Part shown: positions 26,301 through 38,675 of the stretch, piece after piece | Position numbering within the stretch: position 1 is the first letter of the stretch | How the letters are laid out: each line of letters begins with the position of its first letter | Assembly: GCA_026724425.1 (NCBI GenBank) | Contig: JAIUCV010000661.1 | Coordinates: forward strand, 62,001 to 126,000 | DNA from: Erythrophleum ivorense | Lineage: Eukaryota > Streptophyta > Magnoliopsida > Fabales > Fabaceae | Direction: 5' to 3' | DNA: 64,000 nt | Notes under the pieces: model-generated | Databases searched by the model: none | What the model was told of the DNA's origin: nothing | Seen by the model: the letters and a program-made list of their open reading frames with translations, nothing else | Program-made: the position numbers and the translations under genes

Positions 26301-27491
26301 ATTTAAAAAAAAGGTTATAGCTTTTCATAGGGGTCCATTAATGTCATGAGATGAGTTCATCTTGTTGCTTGGAATGATGTATGCATCCCCAAGATGGTTG
26401 GGGGACTGGGCTTGAGACATATTCATGAACAAAATATGGTTTTCATGATGAAACTTGGTTTCAATTTAGTTATGAAGAAATATGCACTCTAGGCTAGAGT
26501 TTTGAGAAGCAAGCACAATTGTGGCAGTGACTTGAACACTAACATTTTTCAAAGTAAAAACTATTATCAGGTTTATAATGGAATTGCTTCTTGCTAGGAA
26601 TCCACCTATAAAGGCTTGACTTAGAGCCTTGGGATGGCATGAAGGTGCATTTTTAAAGGGGTAGCTATGTTAATAATATGGATCCTTTGGAAAATTTTGC
26701 AATTTGTCCCTCAACCTCTAGTAAATTAGACCAAACAGTTTTAGAATGTTACTAATTCTAGAAGGTAGGTTTGGTGGAAATTTGATGATTTGCTTCTAAA
26801 TTACATTTGTATTTCCATGCTGCCATCTAGCCACCTTCTTTGGATGAAGGATAGGATAGAATTTGTTGGAAGTTTACCAATGATGGTCATTTTTTAATTC
26901 ACACAACATATGAGTTGATTAGAGTGTATTCTTGTGACACAAATTAGGACATTTAGAAGCATATTTGGAAGTGGCAAGGTTCACAAAAGATCAAAACTTT
27001 TTATGGCTTTTATGCTAAGAGAAATTAATCACCCATGATCAAAGATGCAAAAAACACCTAACATCTTCAAATGCATGCCCTTTTTATGGTTCTAATGTTG
27101 AAACTACCCTATACGCCTTAAGGGATTTTGTGGTTCATCCTTAATACTAATATGATTTCTTCTCTCTGAATATGGTGAGCTATATTTTTTTTAAAATTTT
27201 TTTAACTAGCTAGCCATAATTTTAATAAGCGGGAAGATATCTTTGGTGTAACTATATGAGAATTTTGAGAGAGAAGAAATGACAATATTTTTATGGTGGG
27301 AGGCAGTAGAAAGGAAACCGATTGCTAGAATCCTAAGTCAAGCTAGAGGAATGCTCGATAGTATGAAGTTGACTAAAGATAATATCCAAAGACTTGGCCA
27401 AAAGGAAGAAATCTTGGTTAAATGGTCATTTTCCCTTGATGATTGGTTTAACTTGAACAAAGAATGCAACACTCAAATAAGAATAAGCTAA
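23331..27491 (+). pseudogene. LINE ORF2 remnant (endonuclease, reverse transcriptase, RNase H start)
   Basis: Pieces in different frames keep the family order. The endonuclease shows NCRG near 23354, the GFSKGILCLW-like strand near 23520 and GDFN at about 23739. The reverse transcriptase shows NQCSFV, then MAIKIDPKKVYDHLKWDF (about 25028), which keeps the first catalytic Asp, and IRQDDLVSFYIFVLCIERLG near 25220. The second catalytic site, FADD in relatives, reads FAYE near 25360. Next come VAWNDVCIPKMVGGLGLRHI (about 26363), a zinc-finger-like region near 26880 and an RNase H start (VKWSFSLDDWFNLN) near 27415. The protein would copy the LINE at its target site. Many stops make it inactive. 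Confidence 0.85.
25729..26044 (+). mobile_element. Candidate small solo LTR inside the LINE
   Basis: The piece begins TGTTGGTTCATC and ends GCATTCTACA, with near-matching flanks agtta (25724-25728) and aatta (26045-26049). The TGTTGG start and 316-bp length fit Ty1/copia LTRs. It holds a tatttataatg box and two related copies of a ggttcat...gtatattca block. LINE similarity is weak on either side, so this call is tentative. Confidence 0.4.
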
Positions 27492-27495
27492 AATA

Positions 27496-28098
27496 GCATT
27501 TAATTAACAAATTGTTAAAAAAATGTATTGAGGAAGAATAGAAATTACTCCTTAAGTGTATAAAAATATAGGTAAATTTAAACTTGGAAATAAACTTATT
27601 TCACCTATACTCATATATTTATCCTTGAGGTTTATTCTAGGAAACTTAACTTCATTATTTAAGAATTTATAAGTATACTAGCTAGCTAGATAAACTTTTA
27701 AGATACCTTTTAGCAAGTTTAGCCTCCTTTATTTTTATTCTAGGTTGCCCTTCAAATTACTTGAAGTAATTCTTACTAAATTTGGATTAAAACTCTTAGA
27801 CTGAATACCTTGATATCAGATATGCCTAAGATGGAATTCTCTTCTTTAACCAAATTCTCTATCATATAATCTTTACCAAACACCATTATTAAATTTATGC
27901 TAGTGCTATAAAACTTTCATAATATAAGAATTTATTTAACTAAATTTACTTCCATTAAACTCCCTTTGACCTTCTAAAAGAGGATACTTAACACCTCCAT
28001 CATACTCCCTAATATGTCCTAAATAGTTCTAATCATGTAACTCAAATTTAAATGACTAACAACTCCATAAGAAAGGCATAAGTATAGCCCTTGCTCTA
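27496..28098. other. AT-rich spacer, nothing recognised
   Basis: No ORF of note and no repeat shared with the rest of the window was seen between the LINE remnant and the family A fragment. Confidence 0.5.
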
Positions 28099-28184
28099 TG
28101 TAATATCCGATTCTTCAAAAATAAGAGAAAACGTGAAAAACATAATGTACAGTTTGTCTATAAATGTATGAAATTCACCGGATA

Positions 28185-31112
28185 TGTAATACTCCAAAAT
28201 TAATTAAGGTGTTAATCATAGTTTTGGATTAATTAAGAATAATTAATATGGAATAATCGAGTAAGTTAAGTAAATGAAAATTTTGGAAAGACAAATTATT
28301 AATATGGGTTTGAGATTTAATTGGGAGAGAAATTTCATCTAGGCCCAAATTAATGTAGGAGATCATGATAAGAGGCTAATGGGGGCCCAATAAGCTAGGT
28401 GCAGGCCTAATATGATTCAATGTGATAGAGGCCCAAGATCCACCTTGTATAGGCTCTTATAATTGGTCTAATAACCCTTGTGCAGACCCAAAACCTTTGA
28501 GCTCTTAAAACTTGTTCTGGCCCAATGGAATTTCAGTAGCCCAATGCATAAGAGTTGGCCCAATAAAGCTAAAATCTAAATCCTAAATGGAGTTGGACCT
28601 TAGAGGAACCCATGACCCATATTTGACCCAACTAAAACCCTAATGCTTCAGCCTCTTCCCCATTTGCTGAAACACAAACACCTATCTCAAAATTCGAAGG
28701 TCCAAAGGAGGCTCTAGGGTTCTTGGCATATTTCTACATTTTTCCACTTCTAGAGTAAGATTTAGCCAAGGTAATAGTTATATAACTTAATCATCTCATC
28801 TTTCTCTTCATTTTGGTCTAATTAGTTTTTCATTTAGAGTATTTTCACCATACCCAAAATTTAAAATGTGATTGTTTAGGATTTTCTTGGTGAAATTCGT
28901 AGGTTGAGGCTAAGGCTGACATAAGGTGAGTATAAATTCTTCATTTTGATGCTTTCTTTGCTAGTTTGAGACCCCCATAGCTGATTTATCATATGGGTAT
29001 TAATTTTGTATGAATTTGCTTAGGATTTTAGATGAAATATTGAGGTTTCTGGTAGAAAACACTTCAATCCGAATTTGGGATTTGTGGTGGTTGGATAAGT
29101 GCTCCCTAGGTAGTCATTAGCATTTTAAATTCTTTGGACACTTGTTGCAACTTTTAATGATGAATTAAAGTGGTAATTTTCTAATGCTATGGTTTTAGGG
29201 AGATTTTTGTACCATTGGTGTTGCAATTGTCTACAAGTAAGGTAATCGAGTTTACATTAATTTTATGTATATATCTATTTTAATTTCATATTTTGCTATA
29301 CATGAATGATTTGAAATGTTGAATGAATTGGTTGGCTATCATTATATTGTGATTGGACCTTGTGAGTCCATAGTGGAGCTGTGGTGCGGCTGCCACCTGT
29401 GCATGTGCTTTGATCGAGCACCGCGTTATGATCAAACCCAAGATGCACTGAGCCCTGGTTATGCTCAATGAGGAGTAAGTGCCGTGGATGGGCCTCTCCC
29501 AGTGTTAATGGCCTTTAACATATGAAAATATGATTGCTAGTATGGGATAATGATCATGATAGCCTAATTGTTTCATTTACTGATATGACTAGTGTTCTTC
29601 TGATGCTTATGTGAAATTATGCATGTATGCTAGTTAAACTGGATTATATGATGGAATTGCCTTGGTTACTGAGATTCGCATCTTACCCTATTTTATGGGA
29701 TTAATATTTCAGGTGAAGGTTCTTCGGGTAAGGATAAGGGGAAGTAAGTGGATGAAAATCCATGAGCTTCATCATGTGGGGAGAAGGCTGCACATAGGCT
29801 GACTTATTTAGTATAGATGCTAAATTTTGTATTCCTTATTGTATAGCATCATCATGTATTCATGTTGCCAAGTGTAGGCTCTTATATTTTGATTACCTTG
29901 GATGTATTCATTAAGGAGTTAGACCTCATTTTAGCTTGATATCAGACGTATGAACCTATAACACTTGATGTATGTATTTTGCTGAATTTATGGTATGGTA
30001 TACTGTTAGAAATATAATTATGTGATGTATTAGATGTAATATGAACCATTGATGTATGAAACCTTTGATGGAATGTATATCAAATTTTAATTTCCAATAG
30101 TGTATGAGTTCTTGTTGCTATTACGCTATGGACTTGCCGGTATAGGATAGTTGGAGGAGTGAAAACTTACATTTAAATTTTGAATTAGTAATGGTAGAAT
30201 AGCTGGGTGTATAGGGTAGATAAATACCATTAGAGACATATAAAATGAGTGGGAGTGGTCCTAGGGTAGTCCTAAGATGAGAATTATAGTGTAAGAGACG
30301 AAATTTGGGAGATGTAGTTACAGGAGAGAGTCACGTCGTAGCTAAGAAGGCTTCGCTACGGCTAGATGAGTGACAAAAGTGACGGGCGCCGCAGCTTGAG
30401 TAATCCCGCCATGGCACAAGGAAATAAAATTTTCCTGGAGAGTAACAGTGGCGAGGAACGCTGCGGCTTGAGTAATCTCACCACGGCGCAGAGTGAAAAA
30501 AATTGCCCAGGAGGGTAACAAAATGAAACCTCACCGCGGCATATAACATACCGTTGCGGCGCTAGTCGAGGGAACAAACTGAGGGGTGTCTAGTAGCAAA
30601 TCTCACCGTGGCGCGAGTGTATTGCACCGAGGCGAGAGTCGGGGGACTTAGAATAGTAGCTTCAGGAGGCATTTCCGCTGCGGCACTATGTAGGCTGGTC
30701 GCCATGACGGTCTAACTTGCCGCGACAAGAAATTTGCCCAGTAATTCTAGAGAGCAACTTAGCCGTGGCAGGAATGGTATGGGCTGCGGTAGAAGACCCC
30801 AAACTCCTTCCTTTAGCCTAAAAACTCTAGTTTCTTCAATGGTAATGCTAGAAAATGATATAGGAATACTTGTAGGAGGTTTTTGTGTGTTGAAACTGAT
30901 GAATGGATGAATCATAAACCCCTAATGGTAGTATGATTTCTCTTATGCATTTTTGTTTTGTTTGTGGTTGTTTATGATGACCCTAACATCAAGGTCCAAA
31001 TTTTCCTATATTTTCATAACTTAATAAATTGTAACGACTCCAAACCTTGATCATTAATTATTAATTGCATATTTAACTATAATTACCATGTTTAGAAGGT
31101 AGGGTTGTCACA
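28185..31112 (+). mobile_element. Family B solo LTR, TSD GGATA
   Basis: The element begins TGTAATACTCC and ends GGGTTGTCACA. It is 2928 bp and flanked by exact ggata at 28180-28184 and 31113-31117. Joining the flanks restores the family A sequence, so the insertion is clear. A second copy in the opposite orientation (46067-62830) has the same net length. The short minus-strand ORFs at 30362-30577 and 30712-30915 fall in the palindrome array and are not supported as genes. Confidence 0.9.
30340..30790. repeat. GC-rich palindrome array in family B LTR
   Basis: About a dozen versions of a palindromic core such as ccgcggc, cgctgcggc or accgtggcgc lie 30-70 bp apart, several followed by gagtaat. 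The region is far richer in GC and CpG than its surroundings. A decayed version is present in the other family B copy at about 46380-46790. Confidence 0.75.
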
Positions 31113-31522
31113 GGATACAAAAGGAAATCCTTCATAAAGGATGATTTGAGGTCAAATAAGATTTGGATAAAATTTTAAATAATGAAAAATGAGAATCCAA
31201 GACCTAAGATGCTTGGAAACCAGAGTCGAAATGTTCAATAAAATTGCCAAAAACATAATGGCATTTTTGTAATTTTAGATAATTTTTGGAATACTCATAG
31301 GAGGGCTTTTCAAATGGAAAATTTAAATTCTTTGGGGTTTTCAGAGGCCCTAAAAATCATAGGAAGCTCTGGGATAGTTAAAACCCCTTCGATGTATGTT
31401 TTTGAATGACAGTTGACCCAAACATTGACCATTTTATTTGAGAAGGTTTTAACTCCAAATTGAGTGATTTTAAAGGAATTTTATAAGATTGAGAACCTAA
31501 GGATTATGATGGAAAATACGGT

Positions 31523-33382
31523 TGACGGGTCGTGTCGTGCAACCTTCAAAATAAAACTAGATTGAATTATATTTTATAATTAATGGCACAACCTATGTCA
31601 CCTTCCTTGGAAATGGAGTTCAATATTTAATTGGATTTTCTAAGTGTTAAAGGACTCTAGAACTACCTAATTTAGGGGGGTTTTGGTTCTAATTGGACTA
31701 AGTAAAATGAAATTGAATTAAAATGACTAATTACCTAATTGTATGGATCATGGTTGAATGATAGACTTGTGACTAACTTTGGATTCATCCCTTGGTATCC
31801 ACTATCCTTATCCTAATCTAATTGTGATTAATTCTGGTCTAAGAGTCCCTAATTGTGTTCACGGCAAATGTATCTTGAGTTACCAAGCAAGAATCAAAAG
31901 ATTAACAATCTATTACTGAATTGAAACCTTAATCCTACATCAAATTTTCAATTCTTGTTTTTAAGATCAATGAACACTCGATTTGATTGATTAATTGATC
32001 AATTAGCCTCTAAATCATCACCCTAAGATGTTTAATTAACCAATTAAACACCAACAAATCCTCAAATCAAACAATCAAGCATATAATTTCACTCATGCAT
32101 TTCATCGAACACCTTGATGGCATATATGGGAAATTAAAAGAAAATGCAAAATTCAGTACTTAATTTATACAATTAATCAGTCAATATCTCTCCTAATCAA
32201 TGTCTAACCAACCATCAATCATGAACTACATCAATCTCAATCATTTACAAGCTTAACCAAGCAAATAAAATAATTAAAATTGATATAAAAAGAGAGGAAA
32301 ATAAATTGAAATTCTTAGCCCAAAATTCTGATTTTAATCCTTGGATTCAAGCTTCAACTCAAGAACCTTCCTCTTAGCTAGGCACAAGATGGATTAATTC
32401 TTCATTTGAGTGGAGATGGAATTAGAATGGAGGATGAGTGGCTCTGCGTGGAGTGTATGAAGAGGCATCTGGATGGTGTATGTGTGTGTGAATGAAAATG
32501 ACAATGGATGTGTATTTTATTCCCTCTGCTTGAGTGTGTTCTTTTTAATTCCCTCGTGAAAAGCACATGCATCTTATTCCATTATTAATCATGTGCTACT
32601 TCTTTTGCATTTTTCCATGTCAGCTCCACGTGTTCCTTCATGAGTGTATAAGTGTGGGTCCGCATGCTCCATTCACGTGTTTCATTAATACAAATCAGCC
32701 CATAGCTCTGTCTCTCGCCATTCTTTACGTTGCTGTCCAGCCCTCAACTTGCGTTATTCCACGTCTTCATTTGCTGCCTTCTCATCCAAAAAACCCATAG
32801 CTTCTCTTCTCTGTTCAGCACATTCCATGTGTTCATTTGAGCTTTATTTTATTTCTTTTATAATATTCCACGTAAAAACTGTAGCTTGTACTACTTCTTC
32901 CTCATGATCCAGATTCTGCTCGCAAGCTTATGCTCTTCTATCCTGTAGCTATACACGTTAGACCCCAGCTCTTCTTCTTTTCTTTCCACGCAAATCCAAG
33001 CTCAAGTTTACCTATCTTTTCATTCTCAGCTTTTTCATGTTAAGACATGCAGCTTCTTCTTTAGCTTCTTTCCATCAAACTCGTGGTTCCCCTCTCTTCT
33101 ACTTCCACATTTTTTTTTCACGTTGCTTCTTCTCATGTTGTATTTTCCAACTCATTCCACATAATATTCAAGCTTTATGTCCATGTGTTTTTCTTCTTCG
33201 TGTCTTCTTCTCCAGCCAACCACGAAGCTTCTCTTCCTCTTTCCCACTCAACCCGTAGCTTCTTATTTTGTTGCTTGCTTCCAAGCTCCTTCAACCCAGC
33301 CTCCTTTCCACTTGCTCTAGCTTCTTTTACATGAAACTCGAGACCTCTCTCCTTTAGCATCAGACCCGTGGCATGTTCATAT
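31523..33382 (-). mobile_element. Family C LTR fragment, 5'-truncated
   Basis: On the minus strand the end of family C lies at 31523 (plus strand tgacgggtcg), followed by the conserved block gcacaacctatgtcacc...ccttgg seen at the end of the solo copy 52546-55375. The 32400-33370 part carries CACGTG-type motifs and many ctt/agct repeats like the solo copy. The expected family C start is absent at 33382, so this copy lost its other end. ORFs on either strand at 32567-33360 are low-complexity and not conserved. Confidence 0.65.
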
Positions 33383-34637
33383 TGTAATATCTGGTCCTTA
33401 AAAAATACAAGAAAACGTAAGGAAACGCAAGAAACATAACATATGGTTTTTCCATCAACGTACGAAATTCACAGGATAAAAAAAGAAGTCCCCCAAATAG
33501 AGTAAATTGAGGTCCAACAAAATTAAAATAGTATTCTAGACCACAAATAATGATGAGTTAAGGCCAGAGGTGCCCTAAAATTAGGGCTAAAATAGATAAA
33601 AAAAAGGGGGTCCCAAAAAGTCTCTGAAGTTAAGTATGAAAGAGCCAAGGACTAAAATGCAAAGAAAAGTTATGTTCAGGGCAAAATGTATAAATTGCCC
33701 AAAAGTTCAAGAAACCCTAGTTTCACCCTCTATTCGTGGCTTTAGGCAAGAATATCAAAAAATCGAGCAGGAATCTTAGAAATCTATGACCCACGGTTAA
33801 ACTCCTTTTAATGAGACGGGTCCGATTCAGTAAGCCTGATCAGTAGCCATGAGCAAAATAAAAAAAGAAGTTGTAACAACTATAGAAATAAAAATAGCTA
33901 AAGGGTTAGGAAACCCTGAAAGAGTTTCAGGGACAAAATTGCAATAAATAAAAATTTTATTGCATAATCATAATACAGAACGGTGAAAATTACACTTAAA
34001 GACCCGAATGTCCGATTGACACTAAAATTCATGAGGATCGAGTTTGAGGGCCCTGATCCATGTTTGAGGCTCAGTATGGCTAGAAAGTAGAGGAAACAAT
34101 AGTTATAAATTTTAGAAGTTCTAAAGGTATGTATTGTACAGTAAAACTTTAATCGGGCCCGAACACCAATTTTTAGACCGCTGTAAGGCCCAATAGCTAA
34201 TTCTAAAGGCCCAATAAGAGAAGAGAAGATATAATTAGGGCTTTAGAGAAGATGAAACCCAAATATAAATATAAAATTAAAAAGAAAGAAGAAAAGGATT
34301 TCAGTTAATTTAAAGAATTAACCATGGTTGAGTTAAAGAACCCTGCAAAGCTCAAATTTTCCATTTAAAAATCCTTCCTTGGTGTTTTCTAACAAGTTTC
34401 CAAAATTATAAAAAAGCCATTATACTTTTGGCAATTTAATTGAACTACTTTGGCTTTGGTTTTCGGACATCTCAAACCATGGATCCTCATTTTCCATTAT
34501 TTTAAATTTTATCTTGATTTTATTTGACCTAAACTATTCTCTCTGGGGGACTTTCTTGTATATCCGGTGCGTTTCATGCATTTATGGAGAAACCAAACAA
34601 CACGTTTCTCACATCTATAGAGGGACCGAATGTTACA
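33383..34637. mobile_element. Repeat unit with inverted family-A-type ends
   Basis: The left end (tgtaatatctggtcc) is a minus-strand family A 3' end, and the right end (gggaccgaatgttaca) is a plus-strand one. About 130 bp at each end are inverted relatives of each other, facing tail to tail. The middle, with ggcccaatagc and aggcccaat, is a sequence seen nowhere else in the window. The 5-bp flanks (catat and atact) do not match, so this may be two broken elements and not one insertion. Confidence 0.5.
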
Positions 34638-34979
34638 ATACTTGAATGGTATCCTTACATATTCAACATAGCAAAATCATTCACTATTCTAACTCGATTC
34701 TCATCCTCTCATACCATATTTCTTATTGATTCAAAAGTTTCAGAGTTGTCTTCAAGAGTTTGATTGGAAACTTTTTTAGATTTTTCTTAAAATAACATAA
34801 CTTTTAAACTTTCAACTTCTTACATAAAAGGTCTTGCATAAGAGGAGGGTAATCTCTACAAAACAGAACAAAAAAGGCAATAAAAGTAACATAAATAAAA
34901 CCATACACAAAACTTAAGCTCAAACTAGATGTGATAGTCTTAATATTGATAGAAAAATATTTTGGCATACAAATCCCTG
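34638..34979 (-). mobile_element. Internal 5' leader of Athila-like element F
   Basis: Read on the minus strand, this follows the split primer binding site and would be the untranslated leader of element F. No coding region is seen. It is cut at 34638 by the preceding repeat, so gag and pol of this element are missing. Confidence 0.45.
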
Positions 34980-37900
34980 CCAACTATAACATCTAGTCCC
35001 TCTGTAAACGTAAGAAACACAATGTTCGATTTCTCTGTAAATGTTAGAAATGGGCTAAATAAAAAAGGAAGTCCTCGAAATAGAAGGAATTGGGGCCAAC
35101 TAAAATTAGAATAAAATTCTAAATATTAGAAAATGAGGATTTGATATTTAAGATGCTAAAAGCCAGAGCCAGAAGAGCTCATAAAATTTGCCGAAGAAAG
35201 TAGGGGTATTTTCGTAATTTTTGGAAAATTTTGAAAACTCATAGGAGGGCTTTTTAAATGAAAAATTTGAGCTTTCCAGGGTTTTCAGAGGCCCCGAATA
35301 CCATGGGAACCCCTAGAACAGTTGAAACCCCTCCGGTGAGCGATTTCGGTCGTCGGTTGACCGAAACTTTGACCGAATAGTTCGGAATGGTTTTAGATCC
35401 TTTTTGAGTGATTCCAAAGGCAATTCTTATGGTTAAGAGCCTAAGGAATATGATGGAAAAGATAGATTTTGAAAAGGAGTAGAAATGAGACCAAACGGAT
35501 AAACCATGGATTAGGAACTAGCATGAAAAGTTAAAAAGTATGTTAACTTTACCCTTAAAAACACGACCAGCCCTTCTCCTTCCTCTCCACCAACGTCTTT
35601 TTGGTCTGAAACAGATTGGAAAGAGGCGCACAAAGGGAAGCACAAGAGAAGGGAGAAGAAAGCCAAGAAAGATAGGTAAATTCAAGGAATTTCATGGCTT
35701 TCTCTTCTTTAAAGTTGTTCTTTTTCTTCTTACTTCATCTTTTCCATGGTTTTGGTGGATGAAATAGTTCTATTTTGGCCCTGAACCAGAGGGGAAGGAT
35801 TAGAGTTTCAAAAAGAGACCAAGACCAAATGAAGAGACTCTTGATGGAAGCTTGGATTCAAGGTAGATATCCTTGTAGCTTTGCTTCTTCTTCTTACTTC
35901 TTGTATGTGAAAGTCATGGCCAAAAATAGAACCATTATGGGAGAGGAATTTTTGTCCAAAAACAATCAAGAATCCATTGATTTAGTATGTGGGCACCTAA
36001 GAATTGCAAAGAAATGGGAAGAAAAGAAAGTAAAATTCAAGTTAGGAAAGTGAAGAAGTTTTGAACACATTGTAAAAACTGATTTGATTCATACATTCCC
36101 TAGCATATGTGAGTATTTGTTTGAGTTCCTAACACCCCTAGGAAGCCTCCCAAGTGACTCTCCCATCAAGGAAAAATTGGAAACCCCTTGAACCCCAAAT
36201 GCTTCCATAATGTTGGCCTAGGCTAAAAAGAGTACCAAGGGGGAGTTTTAATTTGTTTCAAACTTATTTTTAAGTCATGTAGGATGGAAGAAGATGAGAG
36301 GAAGCCTTGGAAAAATTTTAGAAGCCATAGATAGTGAGATGGAAGTGTAGGCTCCATAATGTAGCATAATGAAGCAACTCCTAGCTAGGCTCCTTAAAAT
36401 AATTGTGTGATGACTCCAAGGAGTCTAAATGGAGTCAAGAATCATAGATTGAAAAAGAGAAGGGAGCCAAGATCATGAATTTTTGTAGTTGCTTCATTAA
36501 GTACCTTATGGAAGCATAATGGAGCCATAAACCAAAGTAGCATCATGTAAAGTGTGTATAATGGCAAGGCTTGTTTCCATGAGTAATTCATGTTTCTTTT
36601 GGTGTGTCTAGGCCAAGAGAAATGATCTTCACCTTCTTGGGTGTGTGAGGTCAAGGGATAGGACTCAAGGCTTAAGGAAAAAGTGTGTGAATGCAAGCAA
36701 GGTAGCTCTCTCTCTTTTCTCCCATGCATGAATGAATGTCTACATTATTTTTGAATGTTTGTATTAGTATTTTAAGCTATGAATTGTATTTTAGTATGAT
36801 GCCTATGTTCCATGGAACCGTAGTATTGCTCTATGTAATCAAATAATGCCTATAAATTTTGCATTGGTTTGCTTGAATGTGGAGAGGCCAAGAACCTTTT
36901 ATCTTCGATGAGGATGAGCCAAGAACCCTTAGAAGTGGTTGAGACTAAGAAAAAGTCTCCCAAGAGCAAGGCTTAGTTCAAGGCCTTTGAGAAAAAGGGT
37001 GAGGCAAGTCCCAGAACCTTGAAGAAAGTGGGTGAGGCTAATCCATTCATTTGGCAAGCCTAAGTATGTTATATGTGCTTTGTGTAAATGCCAAGAATGT
37101 ATTTTGCACCATTTTCTATATTGATACGCCATACATGCATCCTTAAGACTTGTATTACATTCTTTATGCATGATTGAATGGGAGATGAGCTATTGGGATT
37201 CCTAGAATCTCACTCTTCTCTCCCCATTACTTAATATGCCTAGGTGGATCAAGAGAGCAAGGAAATGGGAGCCACCACACTTAGAAGCAAGAAGATTAGC
37301 AATGGAGTTGTAAAATATTTGTATTATAGCCATATGGTTGTCACATGATGTATCTCCATAATGTATATGATGTATGAGCTTATGAATATTTGTAAAAGTA
37401 TGGGTATATTGTATATGTATGAGAACTAGACCCGTGTGAAGGATATTTCATGAATTTGACTTGGATATGCCAAGTTATACAAGTATGGCTCTTGTGTATA
37501 TCTTGGTGTGGATAGGTGAGAATATGGAATCTGGGTTATTAGCCCTTTGAGACATGTTTGATAGAGTATTTTAATGCTTTCCCACGTGCTCATGTGGCCG
37601 TAGAATGAGAAGAAGCAAAAATAAACCCCTTGAGACCCCATATGAAGCTTAAAAAGGGCATTTTGCAACCCTACGTCACAAACTGACCAAATGGATAAAT
37701 TTCCTCATGAACTTTGGTATGCATGTAGAGATCATCTAGAGATTTTTGGGAAGCTAAAGTACAGAATTTTTGGAAGTCTATGGAATATTTGGTGAATTTT
37801 TGAAGTTAGGAATTTTTCTGATTTGGGTCAGTGTACTGTAGCTTTGGTCCAAAAATGCATCTGTGTCAAACATGGGCCAAATGAGGTCCAATGGTTCTGA

Positions 37901-38675
37901 AATTTTACATGGAGAAACTAGACATACACAGTGAGCTATAGCAACTAGAAGTACCTCATTTGGAGGTCTAGAAAGAGAGAAATAAATTTTTGAAGTTATA
38001 ACTCCCTGTCAGTGACGCAGCAAGGCCCTCAGCACTATTCCATCAAGTTTCTCCAGTTTATTTTCATTCTCAGGGTCTGGAGCTATTTTTACTTAATGTA
38101 ACATATGTATATTTCCAGATTGATATAGTTTACTTGATTTGTATTTTTTGGGAATTAGTTATGAACTTTTGAAATCCATATCAGTAAGCTGTAGCAGAAC
38201 TCAAGAGTAGCCAGACCTTTCATACTTTTTGGTTGTCAAACGCAGTCTATCTGCGTATTTCATACCTGGAATTATTTTTTCCTTATAGTAGACATATAGA
38301 GCTTTCTGGGAAGCTATCATTTTCCTCATTTCTATTTTTCTACATTTAGTTATGATTTTTCAAAGTTGCTTCAAAATCTGCTACCTTGGGTCCCGAGGCA
38401 AAACGTGACAATTAGTGATTTTTGGTTCTTGATCCGTGATTCATGTGAAGTTTTAAGATGTTTATAACTTGTAGGAATGGAAAATAATTAGAAGATGTTG
38501 TTGGTACGTTTCTGGGGGTTCACAGATTGAAAATTTGAATCCTCACCCTGACATAACGCCATTAAGTCATGATTTTAATGCAAAAGTCTTGGAATTTTCT
38601 TGCTACTTTGTGTAATCCCACCTTGATTAAGGAAATTTATGCTAGGAATAATATGGTGTGACACCAATGGCACCA
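34974..38675 (-). other. tRNA-Asp-type primer binding site, split by a solo LTR
   Basis: The two halves are tccctgccaac at 34974-34984 and ccaatggcacca at 38664-38675. After removing the 34985-38663 insert and one TSD, the minus strand reads TGGTGCCATTGGCAGGGA. This is close to the TGGCGCCGTTGCCGGGGA used by Athila-type Ty3/gypsy elements for tRNA-Asp priming. Confidence 0.7.
34985..38663 (-). mobile_element. Family A solo LTR, TSD CCAAY, inside a primer binding site
   Basis: The minus-strand element runs from TGTCACACCATATT (38663) to GACTAGATGTTATA (34985), 3679 bp. The flanks are ccaac (34980-34984) and ccaat (38664-38668), one base apart. The interior follows other A copies, with minisatellite-like block at about 36890-37040. 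The ORF at 35775-36053 plus is antisense to the element and is not shared by other copies. Confidence 0.85.

Larger units (their letters stand above)
21568..27495 (+). mobile_element. Decayed L1-type LINE (non-LTR retrotransposon)
   Basis: On the plus strand the order ORF1, endonuclease, reverse transcriptase, zinc-finger-like C-terminal region and start of RNase H is that of plant L1 elements. Every part is broken by stops and frameshifts. The 3' end is not clear: similarity stops near 27490 and I see no poly(A) tail. A 316-bp LTR-like insert lies at 25729-26044. Confidence 0.85.
28099..31522 (-). mobile_element. Family A 3' fragment, split by a family B solo LTR
   Basis: Minus-strand family A sequence starts at its 3' terminus (tgtaatatccgattc on the plus strand at 28099). 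It is interrupted at 28185 and resumes at 31118 (caaaaggaaatcc). It includes the conserved block with ccccttcgatg and atgatggaaaa and then stops at 31522, where family C sequence begins. The remainder of the copy is missing. Confidence 0.75.

Noticed and set aside
35775..36053. A 92-codon plus-strand ORF with charged residues.
   Set aside because: It is antisense within the minus-strand solo LTR 34985-38663, and aligned A copies do not keep it open.
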